A DNA stretch of 64,000 nucleotides from Pollutimonas bauzanensis (lineage in GTDB: Bacteria; Pseudomonadota; Gammaproteobacteria; Burkholderiales; Burkholderiaceae_B). Of the stretch, positions 17,215 to 26,088 are shown piece by piece. How positions within the stretch are numbered: the stretch's first letter is position 1; each line of letters begins with the position of its first letter. The DNA lies in the NCBI RefSeq assembly GCF_900129885.1, contig NZ_FQXE01000002.1, positions 496,001 through 560,000 on the forward strand. The letters run 5' to 3'. The position numbers and the translations under genes are program-made. The notes beneath the pieces are model-generated. The model made no database searches. It saw only the letters and a program-made list of their open reading frames with translations, and had not been told where the DNA came from.

Positions 17215-18270
17215 TTACGGCCGGTGGTCCTGCCTGGTGCCGGCATCGCATGGGCCGATCGGACGGCGGGCGAAATGCAGTTTGGTGGCGCCGTATTCGC
17301 CTATCAGGTCATCGCGGCCGGCGTCGACCAGGCCGATTTTCCCGAAGCGCTGGCAGAAGGTCTCGACATGGCACATCGGATGGCTGTCGGTCAGCACTGC
17401 CTTGTCGAGGTCGCGCAGGCCGCCCGGGGCGGTCTCGCATGCTTCCAGGCAGAACCAGTGCGCGCAGTACAGTTCGCCGCCCGGCGCGAGGCGGGCAGCA
17501 ACGGCGGCCAGCGCGTCATTGGTTGTCCGGCGCACCGGATAGAGCGCATGGAACAGCACGGCGAGGTCGACAGGCTCTCCCGGCGGCGTATCCAGCGGCG
17601 TACCCGGCAATATGCTGCAGCGATCTTCGAGCCCGCACTCGGCAAGGGTTTGCCGTAAGCGCTGCTGCGCCTCGGCCGGCGCAATAACGCTGATTCGCGC
17701 TTCAGGAAAACGCCGGCATGCGGCCGCCGCGAACAGGCCGTCGCCGCCGTCCAAGCACAGTATGCTGCGCACCGGATTGCCCTTGAGCCGGGCATCGAGG
17801 TACTCGGCCAGCCGCTCGGCCTCTTCGGCGTAGGGGTGCCGCATCGGCGACAGCATCGGCGGCGGCGTGGCTGTCCATTCGGTGGATAGGAAGCGATCCA
17901 GAGTCGACCATCGGCTGGACGGCGCCGACAGATCGTCGACCACCTCCGCCTGGCACCACGGACTGGATGCAAGCAGCACCGCGTCCATGCCGGGCGCCAG
18001 GCTGTACGCGGCGCCTTGCCGCGTCAGCAGGCCGAGATCCTCCAGCGCCTGCAGGAAGCCGGCTAGGTGGGCGCCGCGCAGGTTCAATGCGGCGGAGATC
18101 GCCGGCCTTTCGGCCGGAGCATTGTGTTCCAGCCAGTCGAACAGGCCGCTGCGGAATCCCGCGCGCAGAACCTGGAAGTTCTTGAAACCGTCGTTCAGCC
18201 GGCGCACTGTGGCGAGGGCCGCTGGTATTTCGAGGGTGGCGGGATCGATTCGGTGTAGCTCCATATTCAT
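17215..18270 (-). CDS. SAM-dependent methyltransferase of the O-methyltransferase type, in an uptake operon
   Basis: 351 residues: an N-terminal winged-helix dimerisation region (about 25-100, with SGLFDWLEHN and a GFLQALEDLGLLTR helix-turn region) and a C-terminal Rossmann methyltransferase domain. The glycine-rich SAM loop reads ILCLDGGDGLFA (about 170-181), a variant of the usual DxGxGxG, followed by DLAVLFHALYP and LAPGGELYCAHW. AAGGAG sits well placed before the ATG at 18270. It is the last gene of the TonB/ABC uptake operon, 105 bases after the binding-protein gene. It may modify the imported ligand, but the substrate is unknown and small-molecule methylation is inferred from fold alone. 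Confidence 0.72.
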   Translation of the reverse strand: MNMELHRIDPATLEIPAALATVRRLNDGFKNFQVLRAGFRSGLFDWLEHNAPAERPAISAALNLRGAHLAGFLQALEDLGLLTRQGAAYSLAPGMDAVLLASSPWCQAEVVDDLSAPSSRWSTLDRFLSTEWTATPPPMLSPMRHPYAEEAERLAEYLDARLKGNPVRSILCLDGGDGLFAAAACRRFPEARISVIAPAEAQQRLRQTLAECGLEDRCSILPGTPLDTPPGEPVDLAVLFHALYPVRRTTNDALAAVAARLAPGGELYCAHWFCLEACETAPGGLRDLDKAVLTDSHPMCHVETFCQRFGKIGLVDAGRDDLIGEYGATKLHFARRPIGPCDAGTRQDHRP

Positions 18271-18375
18271 CTTTGTTCTCCTTGGTGGATGAATCCATGC
18301 GAGGGAAGGCGCCCTGCGGGATTCGCCTTCCAGGGGCGGGCGTGCTCGAGGGGCCGCCGGGCGCGGCGGCGCGCA

Positions 18376-19449
18376 TTATCCGGAACGGCCCTCCAGCACT
18401 GCCCGGATTTCGTCATCGGACAGTTCGTAGTTGAAGAAACGGAGATAGAAATCGCGGATTTCGTCCTCCATGTCTATTTGCGCAAAGGGCTGCGGGTGGA
18501 AGACTTTGGCGGCCCACAGCACCGTCAGCGGCTGCTCGACCGTGCGCTGGCCCCACGAATGCGCGCCCATCGGCGTTACATACACTCGCCTGTTCTGGAC
18601 CGCGTTGATCCTCGAGAAGCGTTCGTCCCGGTACACCGCCTCCGCCTGCTCGGGAGAGTTGACGATGAAGATGTCGGGGTTCCACACCAGCACGCGCTCA
18701 TGGGAGTAGCGGGCGCTGCCTGCGGGCTCCATGCCGGCGGTAACGCTGTATCCGCCCGCCGCGGCGATCCACCAGTTGGCGATCAGCAGCGGCGTGCTCA
18801 TCGTTTGCGGATTGAAATACAGGACCTTCGGCCGCGCTTGCTGCGGCACGGTGTCCAGCGTACGGCGCACGCGCTCCATGGTGTCTTCGAAGTAGCGCAG
18901 GTATGCCTCGCTTTGCTGTGTGCAGCCCAGCATGCAGCCCAGGATCCGCATGTTCGCGCGGATATCGGACATGCTTCCCCATTCGAGATACACCACGGGC
19001 GCCTTGGCCGCCTCCAGCATACGCACCCGCAGCGGATCCATCGTGAGGACGACGTCCGGAGCCAGCAGGATAAGTTTCTCGATGCTCACTTCGCTGGTGG
19101 CCTGCCCCTGCAGCACCGGCCGGTCGGCCAGATGGGGCGCGATGGCGTTGTGCAGCCGCCACCGGCCAGTGGCGGTGAACCGCGAGGGCAAGCCGTTCAC
19201 GATCCGCGCTCCGGCTCCCAGGGCGAAGAGATAGCCGTTGAGCACGGGCACCGAGCCAACGGTTGCGATGCGGCGGACATCCTTCGGCAAGACGACGCGG
19301 CGGCCGGCCATGTCGACAATGCTGCGCGTCCGCGCATCGCCCGCCGCGCATTCCGCGGACTCGCCCGCCAACACGCTTCCCAGGCATGCGCACCACAGGC
19401 ACGCCGCCATTGCCAGCTTCCGGAAATCCATTTTCCTGTTTCCCTTCAT
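18376..19449 (-). CDS. Periplasmic substrate-binding protein of an iron-complex/B12-type ABC transporter
   Basis: 357 residues with a cleavable signal peptide (about 1-28, hydrophobic core LAMAACLWCACLGSVLA) and the PF01497-type fold: RRIATVGSVPVLNGYLFALG near the start of the mature protein, LILLAPDVVLTM, the long central helix, and VLVWNPDIFIV. There is an unusual GCMLGC pair of cysteines at about residues 160-165. Starts at 19449 and 19431 are both possible (AGG precedes the latter). Located between the TonB receptor (19 bases upstream) and the methyltransferase. It delivers the ligand to the FecCD-type permease; an iron, nickel/cobalt or corrinoid complex are all possible. Confidence 0.85.
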   Translation of the reverse strand: MKGNRKMDFRKLAMAACLWCACLGSVLAGESAECAAGDARTRSIVDMAGRRVVLPKDVRRIATVGSVPVLNGYLFALGAGARIVNGLPSRFTATGRWRLHNAIAPHLADRPVLQGQATSEVSIEKLILLAPDVVLTMDPLRVRMLEAAKAPVVYLEWGSMSDIRANMRILGCMLGCTQQSEAYLRYFEDTMERVRRTLDTVPQQARPKVLYFNPQTMSTPLLIANWWIAAAGGYSVTAGMEPAGSARYSHERVLVWNPDIFIVNSPEQAEAVYRDERFSRINAVQNRRVYVTPMGAHSWGQRTVEQPLTVLWAAKVFHPQPFAQIDMEDEIRDFYLRFFNYELSDDEIRAVLEGRSG

Positions 19450-19468
19450 GCGATTTCCCGCAGTTGCG

Positions 19469-21625
19469 CTAGAACTGGTAGATCAGCGTCGCGAAGACAT
19501 TCCGGCCTGGGTACGCATACGCGTCCTCCGGGATCCGTCCGAGGTAGGAATAGTTCTTGTTGAACAGGTTGTTGACGTCCAGCTTCAGGTCCACACTGCC
19601 GGCATTTCCGGCTTCCCACAGCCGCTTCTTCATGCTGAGATTGGTCACGGTGAACTTTCCGAATCCGATCAGCGGACCATCCCCCACATTGGAGCGACCG
19701 CCGTATTGCTTGCCGTAGTAGTTGAAGTTCAGGTTGCTGGAGAATTTCCAGGCCGGGTGATGGAAACGGATGCCGAAGCTCGCGGTCGAGTCCGGCATGC
19801 GGGCAATCGGCCACCATGTGCCCAGCAATCCGGGCCCCCCCTCGGCCACCACTTCTTTCTTGCGGATCATGTGCGTAATGTTGACGTACGGGCGCAGCTC
19901 GAAATTGTTATAGCCAAGCATGGGCGCCACATTCGCGCTGGTCTGCAGCTCTATGCCTTCCTGGATGCGCTTGTCGATGTTCATCACCACGCGGCCTTGC
20001 ACGCCCGCTCCATCGGGGCGGACACCCGGGTAGATGTAGACGTTGTCCTTGACCTTATAGTAGAAGTACGTGGCCGACAGCTTCCAGTCCTGGCGCACCA
20101 TGTCGAAGCCGGCCTCGTAGGCATCGGTGAGCTCGGGCTTGAGCCGCGGATCGCCCGGCGCGCCGTAGTCCTCATAGAAGCTGCTGGCGAAGAGCTGGCG
20201 TCCGGATGGCGCGCGCCAGCCCTGTGTATAGTTGGCCCGCAGCTTGACCCAGTCGGCCGGCAGCCAGCTTGCGCCCAAGGTCGGCGAGACGTGGTGGAAA
20301 GTGCGCCGGGTGGGCAGCTGGTCACGGGACGTGATGCCGCGGCTGGTGAAATACGGCACCCGGTCGTAATACTCATCCCCGACCGCCAGGTCTTTGGCCT
20401 TCGCGCGCTCGTAGCGCAGGCCGCCGGACAGGTTCAGCGCGCCTTCCATGAGTTTGAGCGTGCCAACCATGTACGCGCCCCATAGGGCGGTATCGCTGGT
20501 CGAGTGCATGGGATAGCCGAGCCCCGCCCATACCGGATCGCGCCCGCCTGCGCTCAGGAATGTGCCTCGCGCCGAGGATGAATTCTTGACATCGTACTTG
20601 ATGTAGTCGACGCCGCCGGTGAGGTCGAAGTGGCTGGAAGTGTAGGTCAGGCTGCCCTGTGCCCGGTCGGTCTTGACCTCCTGCCCTTTTGGATACTTCG
20701 ATTCGGCGGAGTAGGTTTCATAAGTATCCTTGCCCTGTCCGGCGCTCGCCAGCCACGAAAAGCGCCCGTCCGCGGTGGCGCCCGCGTAGTTGAGGTGCAG
20801 CAGTTGGGTTTCGCGGTCGGTGTAGCTGTTGTCGCGGATATCGCCCTCTTCATCGACGTAGGATGGGATGTGCGCCTTGTCCACGGTGTACTGGTAGCCG
20901 TCAACGCCGATCCGGTGCCCATTGTCGAAGGTGTAGCCAAGATTGAAGTTGAAGCGTTCGGTCCCGTCCGTCTTCGTGTTGTGCACCTTATTGCCGTTTC
21001 CATCCTTGTAGTCGCTGCGCGCTGCGCTGTGCTCATAGCCCAGCAGGTAATCGAAATTGTTCGACAGGCCATGGAGGTCCACGCCGACCCGCGAGGCGTT
21101 GTAGCTGCCGTAGCCCATACGCACCGACCCGCCGAACTGCTCCGGGCCGCCGCGCCGGGTGATGACGTTGATGACGCCCCCCGGAGAACCCATCGAATAC
21201 TTGAACATCTCCGGCCCGCGCAGGACCTCGATCCGTTCGACATTCTCGAGCATGATCTGGCGGATGTTGGCCACGCCGGAGCGGCGGCCGTCGATGAGGA
21301 TCAGCAACTTGCCGTTGGCTTCCGTCATCAAATGTTCGGTATGGAAACCGCGGATCAGCAGCGTGTTCTCGCCGTGGTCTGTCGGCGTGGCCTCCACCGC
21401 GAAGCCTTGCTCTATGAGCAGTTCGCTGAGGTTCTGCGCCGAAGAGTTCTGGATTTCCTCTTTGTCGATGACGAAGTTGCTGGTGGCGGTCTCACGCTCC
21501 TTCTCGGTGAAAGTGCCCGGCGAGACTTCTATCCGGGGCAAGGTCTGCACGCCGTCGGTCCTGGCCATCGAGACCGCGGGCAGCACAAGCAGCGAAACCG
21601 TGATCAGCTTCAAACAGGGTTGCAT
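19469..21625 (-). CDS. TonB-dependent outer-membrane receptor
   Basis: 718 residues: signal peptide (about 1-21, LITVSLLVLPAVSMA), N-terminal plug with ERIEVLRGPEMFKYSMGSPGGVINVI (shown in part) and the RRGG turn, then a 22-strand-type barrel ending in the aromatic C-terminal ATLIYQF that barrel assembly recognises. The ATG at 21625 overlaps the TAA of the ATPase gene (TAATG) with AGGAG upstream inside that gene, so translation is coupled. An open reading extending to 21883 is inside the ATPase and rejected. The receptor imports a chelate across the outer membrane with TonB energy; it cannot be assigned to a specific ligand by eye. Confidence 0.93.
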   Translation of the reverse strand: MQPCLKLITVSLLVLPAVSMARTDGVQTLPRIEVSPGTFTEKERETATSNFVIDKEEIQNSSAQNLSELLIEQGFAVEATPTDHGENTLLIRGFHTEHLMTEANGKLLILIDGRRSGVANIRQIMLENVERIEVLRGPEMFKYSMGSPGGVINVITRRGGPEQFGGSVRMGYGSYNASRVGVDLHGLSNNFDYLLGYEHSAARSDYKDGNGNKVHNTKTDGTERFNFNLGYTFDNGHRIGVDGYQYTVDKAHIPSYVDEEGDIRDNSYTDRETQLLHLNYAGATADGRFSWLASAGQGKDTYETYSAESKYPKGQEVKTDRAQGSLTYTSSHFDLTGGVDYIKYDVKNSSSARGTFLSAGGRDPVWAGLGYPMHSTSDTALWGAYMVGTLKLMEGALNLSGGLRYERAKAKDLAVGDEYYDRVPYFTSRGITSRDQLPTRRTFHHVSPTLGASWLPADWVKLRANYTQGWRAPSGRQLFASSFYEDYGAPGDPRLKPELTDAYEAGFDMVRQDWKLSATYFYYKVKDNVYIYPGVRPDGAGVQGRVVMNIDKRIQEGIELQTSANVAPMLGYNNFELRPYVNITHMIRKKEVVAEGGPGLLGTWWPIARMPDSTASFGIRFHHPAWKFSSNLNFNYYGKQYGGRSNVGDGPLIGFGKFTVTNLSMKKRLWEAGNAGSVDLKLDVNNLFNKNYSYLGRIPEDAYAYPGRNVFATLIYQF

Positions 21626-22494
21626 TATTTCATTCTCCTTTCCTCTACACAAAAACCCGTTTTCCGTTCCTGCGCCGCGGCAATCACTGGACGCCGCAGC
21701 CCGGAAAACAGCAAAGATTGTTGGGACTCGCTGGGCCGGAAGGCGATGCCGCGGCCGTCGGATGTGCGCAGCAGATCCACGCGCACGCCATACAGGCGGT
21801 AAATCGCCTCCGGCGTCAGCACCTCGGCGGGCGGGCCCTCCGCGGCAATGCCGCCATCGATCAGCAACACCACTCGCTGGCATCCGGACAGCGGCTGGTC
21901 GGGATCATGGGTGGTCATCAGTACGCCGTAGCCGTCTGCCGCAAGCCGCTCCAGACGGTCCCGCAGGCGCAGCTGGTTGCCATAATCGAGACCGGCCAGC
22001 GGCTCGTCCATCACCAGGAGGCGCGCCTCCTGCGCAAGGGCGCGCGCAATCAGGGTCAGTTGCCGTTCGCCGCCGGAAATCCGGGTGTACACGCGGTCGG
22101 CCAAATGGGAAATACCGAGTTGTTCGAGCACGCCGCGCACGCAGTCGAGATCGGCGGCGCCGGGCGCCTTGAACATGCCGTTGGCGGGCAAGCGTCCCAA
22201 CAATGCCACCTGTAGAACCGTGTAGGGAAATGGCGCGATATGCATCTGCGGAACGTAGGCGACGCGCCGCGCCAGTTGCCGGCGGCCCCATTGCGCCAGC
22301 GGGGCGCCATCGAGCGTCACCGCGCCGTGATCCGGCCGCTGCAGCCCCAGCAGTATCCTGAGCAGCGTGCTCTTGCCGGCGCCGTTGACGCCCAGCAGGC
22401 AGACCAGCTCGCCGGTCCGCAATGCCAGGCTGGCGCGGGAAAGCACTGGGCGGCCGCGATAAGCGTAACGGATGTCCCGCGCGGCGAGCATCAT
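21625..22494 (-). CDS. ABC transporter ATPase, iron-complex/B12 (FecE/BtuD) type
   Basis: About 289 residues. Walker A is GVNGAGKST near residue 36, the signature motif ISGGERQ near 141, Walker B LLVMDEPLAGLD near 160, and the switch His in MTTHDP. There is an unusual C-terminal tail of about 40 residues after the normal domain (RGIAFRPSES onward). The ATG at 22494 overlaps the TGA of the permease gene; ATGs at 22500 and 22491 are alternatives. The ATPase energises the FecCD-type permease. Confidence 0.92.
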   Translation of the reverse strand: MMLAARDIRYAYRGRPVLSRASLALRTGELVCLLGVNGAGKSTLLRILLGLQRPDHGAVTLDGAPLAQWGRRQLARRVAYVPQMHIAPFPYTVLQVALLGRLPANGMFKAPGAADLDCVRGVLEQLGISHLADRVYTRISGGERQLTLIARALAQEARLLVMDEPLAGLDYGNQLRLRDRLERLAADGYGVLMTTHDPDQPLSGCQRVVLLIDGGIAAEGPPAEVLTPEAIYRLYGVRVDLLRTSDGRGIAFRPSESQQSLLFSGLRRPVIAAAQERKTGFCVEERRMK

Positions 22495-23540
22495 GTCCAT
22501 CCTTGCCGCACACGGTGGAGCACGAACAGGAAGACCGGAATGCCGAGCAATTCGGTGACAATGCCGATAGGCAATTCGCTCGTGAAAAGATTGCGCGCAA
22601 TACCGTCGGCGAACAGCAGGAAAGCCGCCCCCAGGCAGGCCGCCGCCGGCAACAGGCGGGCATTGCCCGGGCCCATCAGCAGGCGCGCGATATGCGGCAC
22701 GATCAGGCCGATCCAGCCTATCATGCCGGCAATCGAAACCGTCAGCGCCGAGATCAGCGTGGCCGTGACGATCGTCGCCAGCCGCAGCGCCGTCACCGGC
22801 ACGCCCAGCGCCCGCGCCTCGTCGTCCCCCATGGCCAGCGCGTCCAATGCCCGCCCCATCAGACAGAGCGACAGGATGCCGAGCAGCATCGGAATCGCGG
22901 CCCAGGCCATGTCGTCGACGTTCGCCTGCCCCAGGCTGCCCATCAGCCAGTACACGATCGCCGGCAACTGACTGTAGGGGTCGGCCAGGTACTTCACTAT
23001 CGTCAGCAGCGAAGTGAACAGCGCGCCGCTGAGGATGCCCCCGAGGATCAGCATGATGATCGATCCGCCGCCAAATAGATGCCCGATGCCAACCCCGATG
23101 CCGACCGCCGCGAGCCCCATGATGAAAGCGCCGGCCTGCACGAGCAGCCAGTTGCCGTTCAGCAGAATGCCGATTGCCGCGCCCGCGGACGCCCCCGCCA
23201 ATACGCCCAGCAGCCCGGGCGACACCAGCGGGTTGCGGAATAGCGCCTGGTAGGCGGCTCCGGAAACCGACAGCGAGGCGCCGACCAGGATCGCCGCCAG
23301 CACACGCGGCAGGCGGATTTCGATGATCAGGTTGTACAGCAGGGCGTAGCGCTCCGGCTCCATCGTAGCGAGCCCCGCGCATGCGAGGAGGAACTTTGCA
23401 ACCTCCCACACCGGCACCGGATAGGCGCCAAGCGATAGCGCGGCCAGGGCCGCCGCCAGCGCCAGCAGCGGCGCGACGAGCCGCAGCGTGCGCGCCGCGG
23501 CCGCGGCTAACGGAGAAGAGGAGGAAACGATTTCAGCCAT
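22491..23540 (-). CDS. ABC transporter permease, FecCD/BtuC type
   Basis: 349-residue inner-membrane permease with about ten hydrophobic segments and family motifs RLPRVLAAILVGASLSVSGA-type (about 74-92), NPLVSPGLLGVLAGAS, the LMGSLGQ stretch, and GMIGWIGLIVPHIARLL near the cytoplasmic coupling helix. First gene of the uptake operon; only one permease gene is present, so it must form a homodimer. No strong ribosome site is visible upstream of the ATG, which follows a 350-base leader containing a terminator-like hairpin. Confidence 0.92.
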   Translation of the reverse strand: MAEIVSSSSPLAAAAARTLRLVAPLLALAAALAALSLGAYPVPVWEVAKFLLACAGLATMEPERYALLYNLIIEIRLPRVLAAILVGASLSVSGAAYQALFRNPLVSPGLLGVLAGASAGAAIGILLNGNWLLVQAGAFIMGLAAVGIGVGIGHLFGGGSIIMLILGGILSGALFTSLLTIVKYLADPYSQLPAIVYWLMGSLGQANVDDMAWAAIPMLLGILSLCLMGRALDALAMGDDEARALGVPVTALRLATIVTATLISALTVSIAGMIGWIGLIVPHIARLLMGPGNARLLPAAACLGAAFLLFADGIARNLFTSELPIGIVTELLGIPVFLFVLHRVRQGWT

Positions 23541-23614
23541 GTATCGATGCTGCGGCCCGCTTATTCAGCTTTAGTTAAGTGTTACGACACAAATAAACAC
23601 ATGGTAACTAAAAA

Positions 23615-23642
23615 TGTATTTCGTTATGTTTGATTAAATACA
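23615..23642. promoter_or_regulatory. AT-rich inverted repeat in the leader of the uptake operon
   Basis: TGTATTT (23615-23621) and AAATACA (23636-23642) form a perfect 7-base inverted repeat with a 14-base spacer, about 75 bases upstream of the permease start. It may be a promoter/operator for a metal-responsive repressor; no Fur, Zur or NikR consensus is matched clearly. Confidence 0.4.
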
Positions 23643-23652
23643 ACGAAAGTCC

Positions 23653-23680
23653 AAAAAAAACCGCCGCCTCCCGGACGGCG
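23653..23680 (-). terminator. Intrinsic terminator-like hairpin in front of the uptake operon (possible attenuator)
   Basis: Read on the minus strand, a 7-bp GC-rich stem (23674-23680 with 23662-23668, one G-T pair), a 5-base loop and a run of eight T. It lies about 110 bases before the permease start, downstream of the tRNA terminator, so it would end a separate short leader transcript or back up the tRNA terminator. Its 3' arm (23661-23669) is also exactly complementary to 23741-23749 of the same leader, which could form an antiterminator. Confidence 0.5.
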
Positions 23681-23850
23681 CAGCGTGATATGAGGTTCGC
23701 CATTCTGCATTGACCCGACGGTGTCCCCGGCTGGCAAAGCAGGCGGCGGCCCATGCGTTTATATGAAGATGAAGGGACCGTGGCGGCCGCGCCCGTTTTT
23801 TGAATCATGCGCGATGCTTGCGCTGAACTGGGCAAATATTGACGCAAAAT

Positions 23851-23881
23851 AAAAAAGCCCTTGATGAACAAGGGCTTTTTT
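23851..23881 (-). terminator. Rho-independent terminator of the tRNA-Pro gene
   Basis: Perfect stem GCCCTTG/CAAGGGC, extended by A/T pairs to 13 bp, with a 5-base loop and a T run on the minus strand, 12 bases beyond the tRNA 3' end. A/T runs on both sides make it potentially bidirectional. Confidence 0.85.
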
Positions 23882-23892
23882 ATTGAATGTGA

Positions 23893-23969
23893 TGGTCGGG
23901 GCGACATGATTCGAACATGCGACTCCTGCGTCCCGAACGCAGTACTCTACCAGGCTGAGCTACGCCCCG
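23893..23969 (-). tRNA. tRNA-Pro (anticodon CGG)
   Basis: 77 bases including an encoded 3' CCA. All four arms fold: acceptor CGGGGCG/CGCCCCG, D arm GCTC/GAGT, anticodon stem CTGCG/CGCAG with loop TTCGGGA giving anticodon CGG, and T arm GCATG/CATGT around TTCGAAT. The discriminator base is A. It lies between the uptake operon and ispB, a location where integrative elements could enter, but no attachment-site repeat was seen. Confidence 0.97.
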
Positions 23970-24038
23970 ATTTTTACTTGAAGCTTGCCGGCTGGCAGAT
24001 TTAGCGAGCTATCGCTGCCAGGCAACAACGGGATTCTA

Positions 24039-25004
24039 TCAGTGATCGCGTTCTACCGCGAAAGAACAAAATTCTAACAAAGATTCCTGATGAACGGAAA
24101 TGGGAAACTCGGCCAGGGCCTGCCGGGCGAGTTCGGCTTCGGCGACGGCTGCCTGGCGGGTGTAGTTTAGCGCCTCGGTATCGTGTATCGCTTGCGCTAC
24201 CGCAGAGAAATCCGCGACGCCGCTGCGGATGGCGTCCTGTATCAGTTGCTTCTGCGCGCTGCTGCCCACTTCCATGACGCGGATCAGCGGCATGGTGGGC
24301 TTGCCTTCGCGCAAATCGTCGCCCACGTTCTTGCCCAGGGTGTCGACATCGCCGTTGTAATCCAGCACATCGTCGATCAGCTGGAAGGCGGTGCCTATAT
24401 GGCGGCCATAGGCCGCGGCCGCAGCCTCTTGCCGCGGCGTGGCGCCGGCGACAATGGCGCCCACCTGCGCCGCGGCCTCGAACAGCTTGGCGGTTTTATA
24501 GCGCACCACTTGCAGGTAGCGCTCGAGCGACACGTCCGGGTCGTGCACGTTCAAGAGCTGCAGGACCTCGCCCTCGGCGATGACGGTGGTCGCCCCCGAC
24601 AGCACCGACATCGCCGGCATGGAATTCGATTCGACCATCATTTCGAAGGACCGCGAATACAGGTAGTCGCCCACCAGCACGCTGGCGGCGTTGCCGAACA
24701 CCGCATTGGCGGTGCTGCGCCCGCGCCGCATATCGGATTCGTCGACCACGTCATCGTGCAGCAGGGTGGCGGTGTGGATGAATTCGACCACCGCCGCCAG
24801 CAGGTGATGGGTGGCGCCTTCGTAGCCCAGCGCCTTGGCCATCATGAGCACCATGGCCGGGCGCATGCGCTTGCCTCCGGCGCCGACGATATAGTCGCCT
24901 ATCGTGCGTATCAGGACGACGTCGGAATCCAGGCGGGCGCGAATGACCGCATCGACCGCTTTCATGTCGTTCGCAATGGGGGCAGTTAACTCGGAAAGGT
25001 TCAA
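24039..25004 (-). CDS. ispB: Octaprenyl diphosphate synthase
   Basis: Trans-polyprenyl diphosphate synthase that makes the ubiquinone side chain. Both Asp-rich motifs are present: LLHDDVVDESDMRRG (first) and LIDDVLDY (second), with the GGKRMRP substrate-binding motif. From the TTG at 25004 (LNLSELTAPI) the protein is 321 residues, matching E. coli IspB from its first residue. An ATG at 25115 would add 37 residues with no family counterpart and is less likely, although no good ribosome site precedes the TTG. Divergent from the DUF815 ATPase gene. Confidence 0.93.
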   Translation of the reverse strand: MNLSELTAPIANDMKAVDAVIRARLDSDVVLIRTIGDYIVGAGGKRMRPAMVLMMAKALGYEGATHHLLAAVVEFIHTATLLHDDVVDESDMRRGRSTANAVFGNAASVLVGDYLYSRSFEMMVESNSMPAMSVLSGATTVIAEGEVLQLLNVHDPDVSLERYLQVVRYKTAKLFEAAAQVGAIVAGATPRQEAAAAAYGRHIGTAFQLIDDVLDYNGDVDTLGKNVGDDLREGKPTMPLIRVMEVGSSAQKQLIQDAIRSGVADFSAVAQAIHDTEALNYTRQAAVAEAELARQALAEFPISVHQESLLEFCSFAVERDH

Positions 25005-25162
25005 GGCGTGGTCCGGCTTAAGGTTGGTATGGATATGGCATCGGAAGATCGGGCCAGTCAAGGATAAGATTATACGTGACGGAAAATAACTGAAAACGCC
25101 AACAGGCCTTCCCAAATTGGCGATAATGCTGCTTTGTTTGAGATTTGTCCTAGGAGATATCT

Positions 25163-26029
25163 GTGACAGCCATAGACCTGAGCACGCTCATTGGTCGCGC
25201 CGAACGCGTTCTGGCGCAACTGGAAGCGTGGCTTCCTCCGGCTCCGCCCGAAATCGACTGGTCGGCGCATGCCTTCCGGTGGCGCAAGCGCGGCGCGCGC
25301 GGCTGGCTGGACGCGGTTGCCCATGTATCGACCATCAACATGGAAGACTTGCAGCATATTGAACGCCAGAAGGCCGTGATCGACCGCAATACCCAGCACT
25401 TTCTGCACAGCAAGCCGGCCAACAATGTGCTGATGACGGGCGCCCGCGGCACCGGCAAGAGCTCGCTGGTCAAGGCCATGCTGGCCGCCTATGGCGGACA
25501 GGGCTTGCGCCTGATCGAGGTGGACAAGGCGGATATGGGCGACCTGGGCGACATCGTGGACCTGGTCAGCGGCCGCGGGGAACGCTTCATCATTTTCTGC
25601 GACGACCTGTCCTTCGAGGAAGGCGAACCCGGCTACAAGGCGCTGAAGTCGGTGCTGGACGGCTCGGTCAGCGCATCGGGCGACAATGTGCTGATCTACG
25701 CGACATCCAACCGCCGGCACCTGATGCCGGAATACATGAGCGAGAACCTGAGCGCCAGGCACCAGAGCGACGGTGAAATCCACCCCGGCGAAACCGTGGA
25801 GGAAAAGATATCGCTGTCGGAACGCTTCGGCCTTTGGCTGTCGTTCTACCCGTTCAAGCAGGATGACTACCTGGATATCGTCTACTACTGGCTCAAGGAG
25901 CACGGCTGCAAACCCGCCGATATCGAAAGCTCGCGCACCGAGGCGCTGCAATGGGCGCTGGAGCGCGGCTCGCGCTCGGGGCGCGTGGCCAGGCAATTCG
26001 CGCGCGACTGGGCGGCACGCCATGTTTGA
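25163..26029 (+). CDS. DUF815 family AAA+-like ATPase
   Basis: 288 residues from a GTG with AGGAG upstream. It is a DUF815 P-loop ATPase with Walker A GARGTGKSS (about 92-100) and Walker B FIIFCDDLSF (about 142-151), and ends with a helical lid including LWLSFYPFKQDDYLDIV. The family is widely conserved in Betaproteobacteria, often beside the Nudix gene found here 59 bases downstream, but its function is not established. It is the first gene of a short core operon on the plus strand. Confidence 0.93.
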   Translation: MTAIDLSTLIGRAERVLAQLEAWLPPAPPEIDWSAHAFRWRKRGARGWLDAVAHVSTINMEDLQHIERQKAVIDRNTQHFLHSKPANNVLMTGARGTGKSSLVKAMLAAYGGQGLRLIEVDKADMGDLGDIVDLVSGRGERFIIFCDDLSFEEGEPGYKALKSVLDGSVSASGDNVLIYATSNRRHLMPEYMSENLSARHQSDGEIHPGETVEEKISLSERFGLWLSFYPFKQDDYLDIVYYWLKEHGCKPADIESSRTEALQWALERGSRSGRVARQFARDWAARHV

Positions 26030-26088
26030 CGGCGCGCCCGCCCCGACCCGGCGCCATCGTTCAGGCCGCGGCGGCCGGGCGGCCGCCC

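Noticed and set aside
23608-23907. 99-codon minus-strand frame across the tRNA terminator and uptake-operon leader
   Set aside because: It runs through two terminator hairpins and part of the tRNA gene and has no family resemblance.
23893-23969. Integration site at the tRNA-Pro gene
   Set aside because: No integrase gene or direct repeat of the tRNA 3' end was found nearby.
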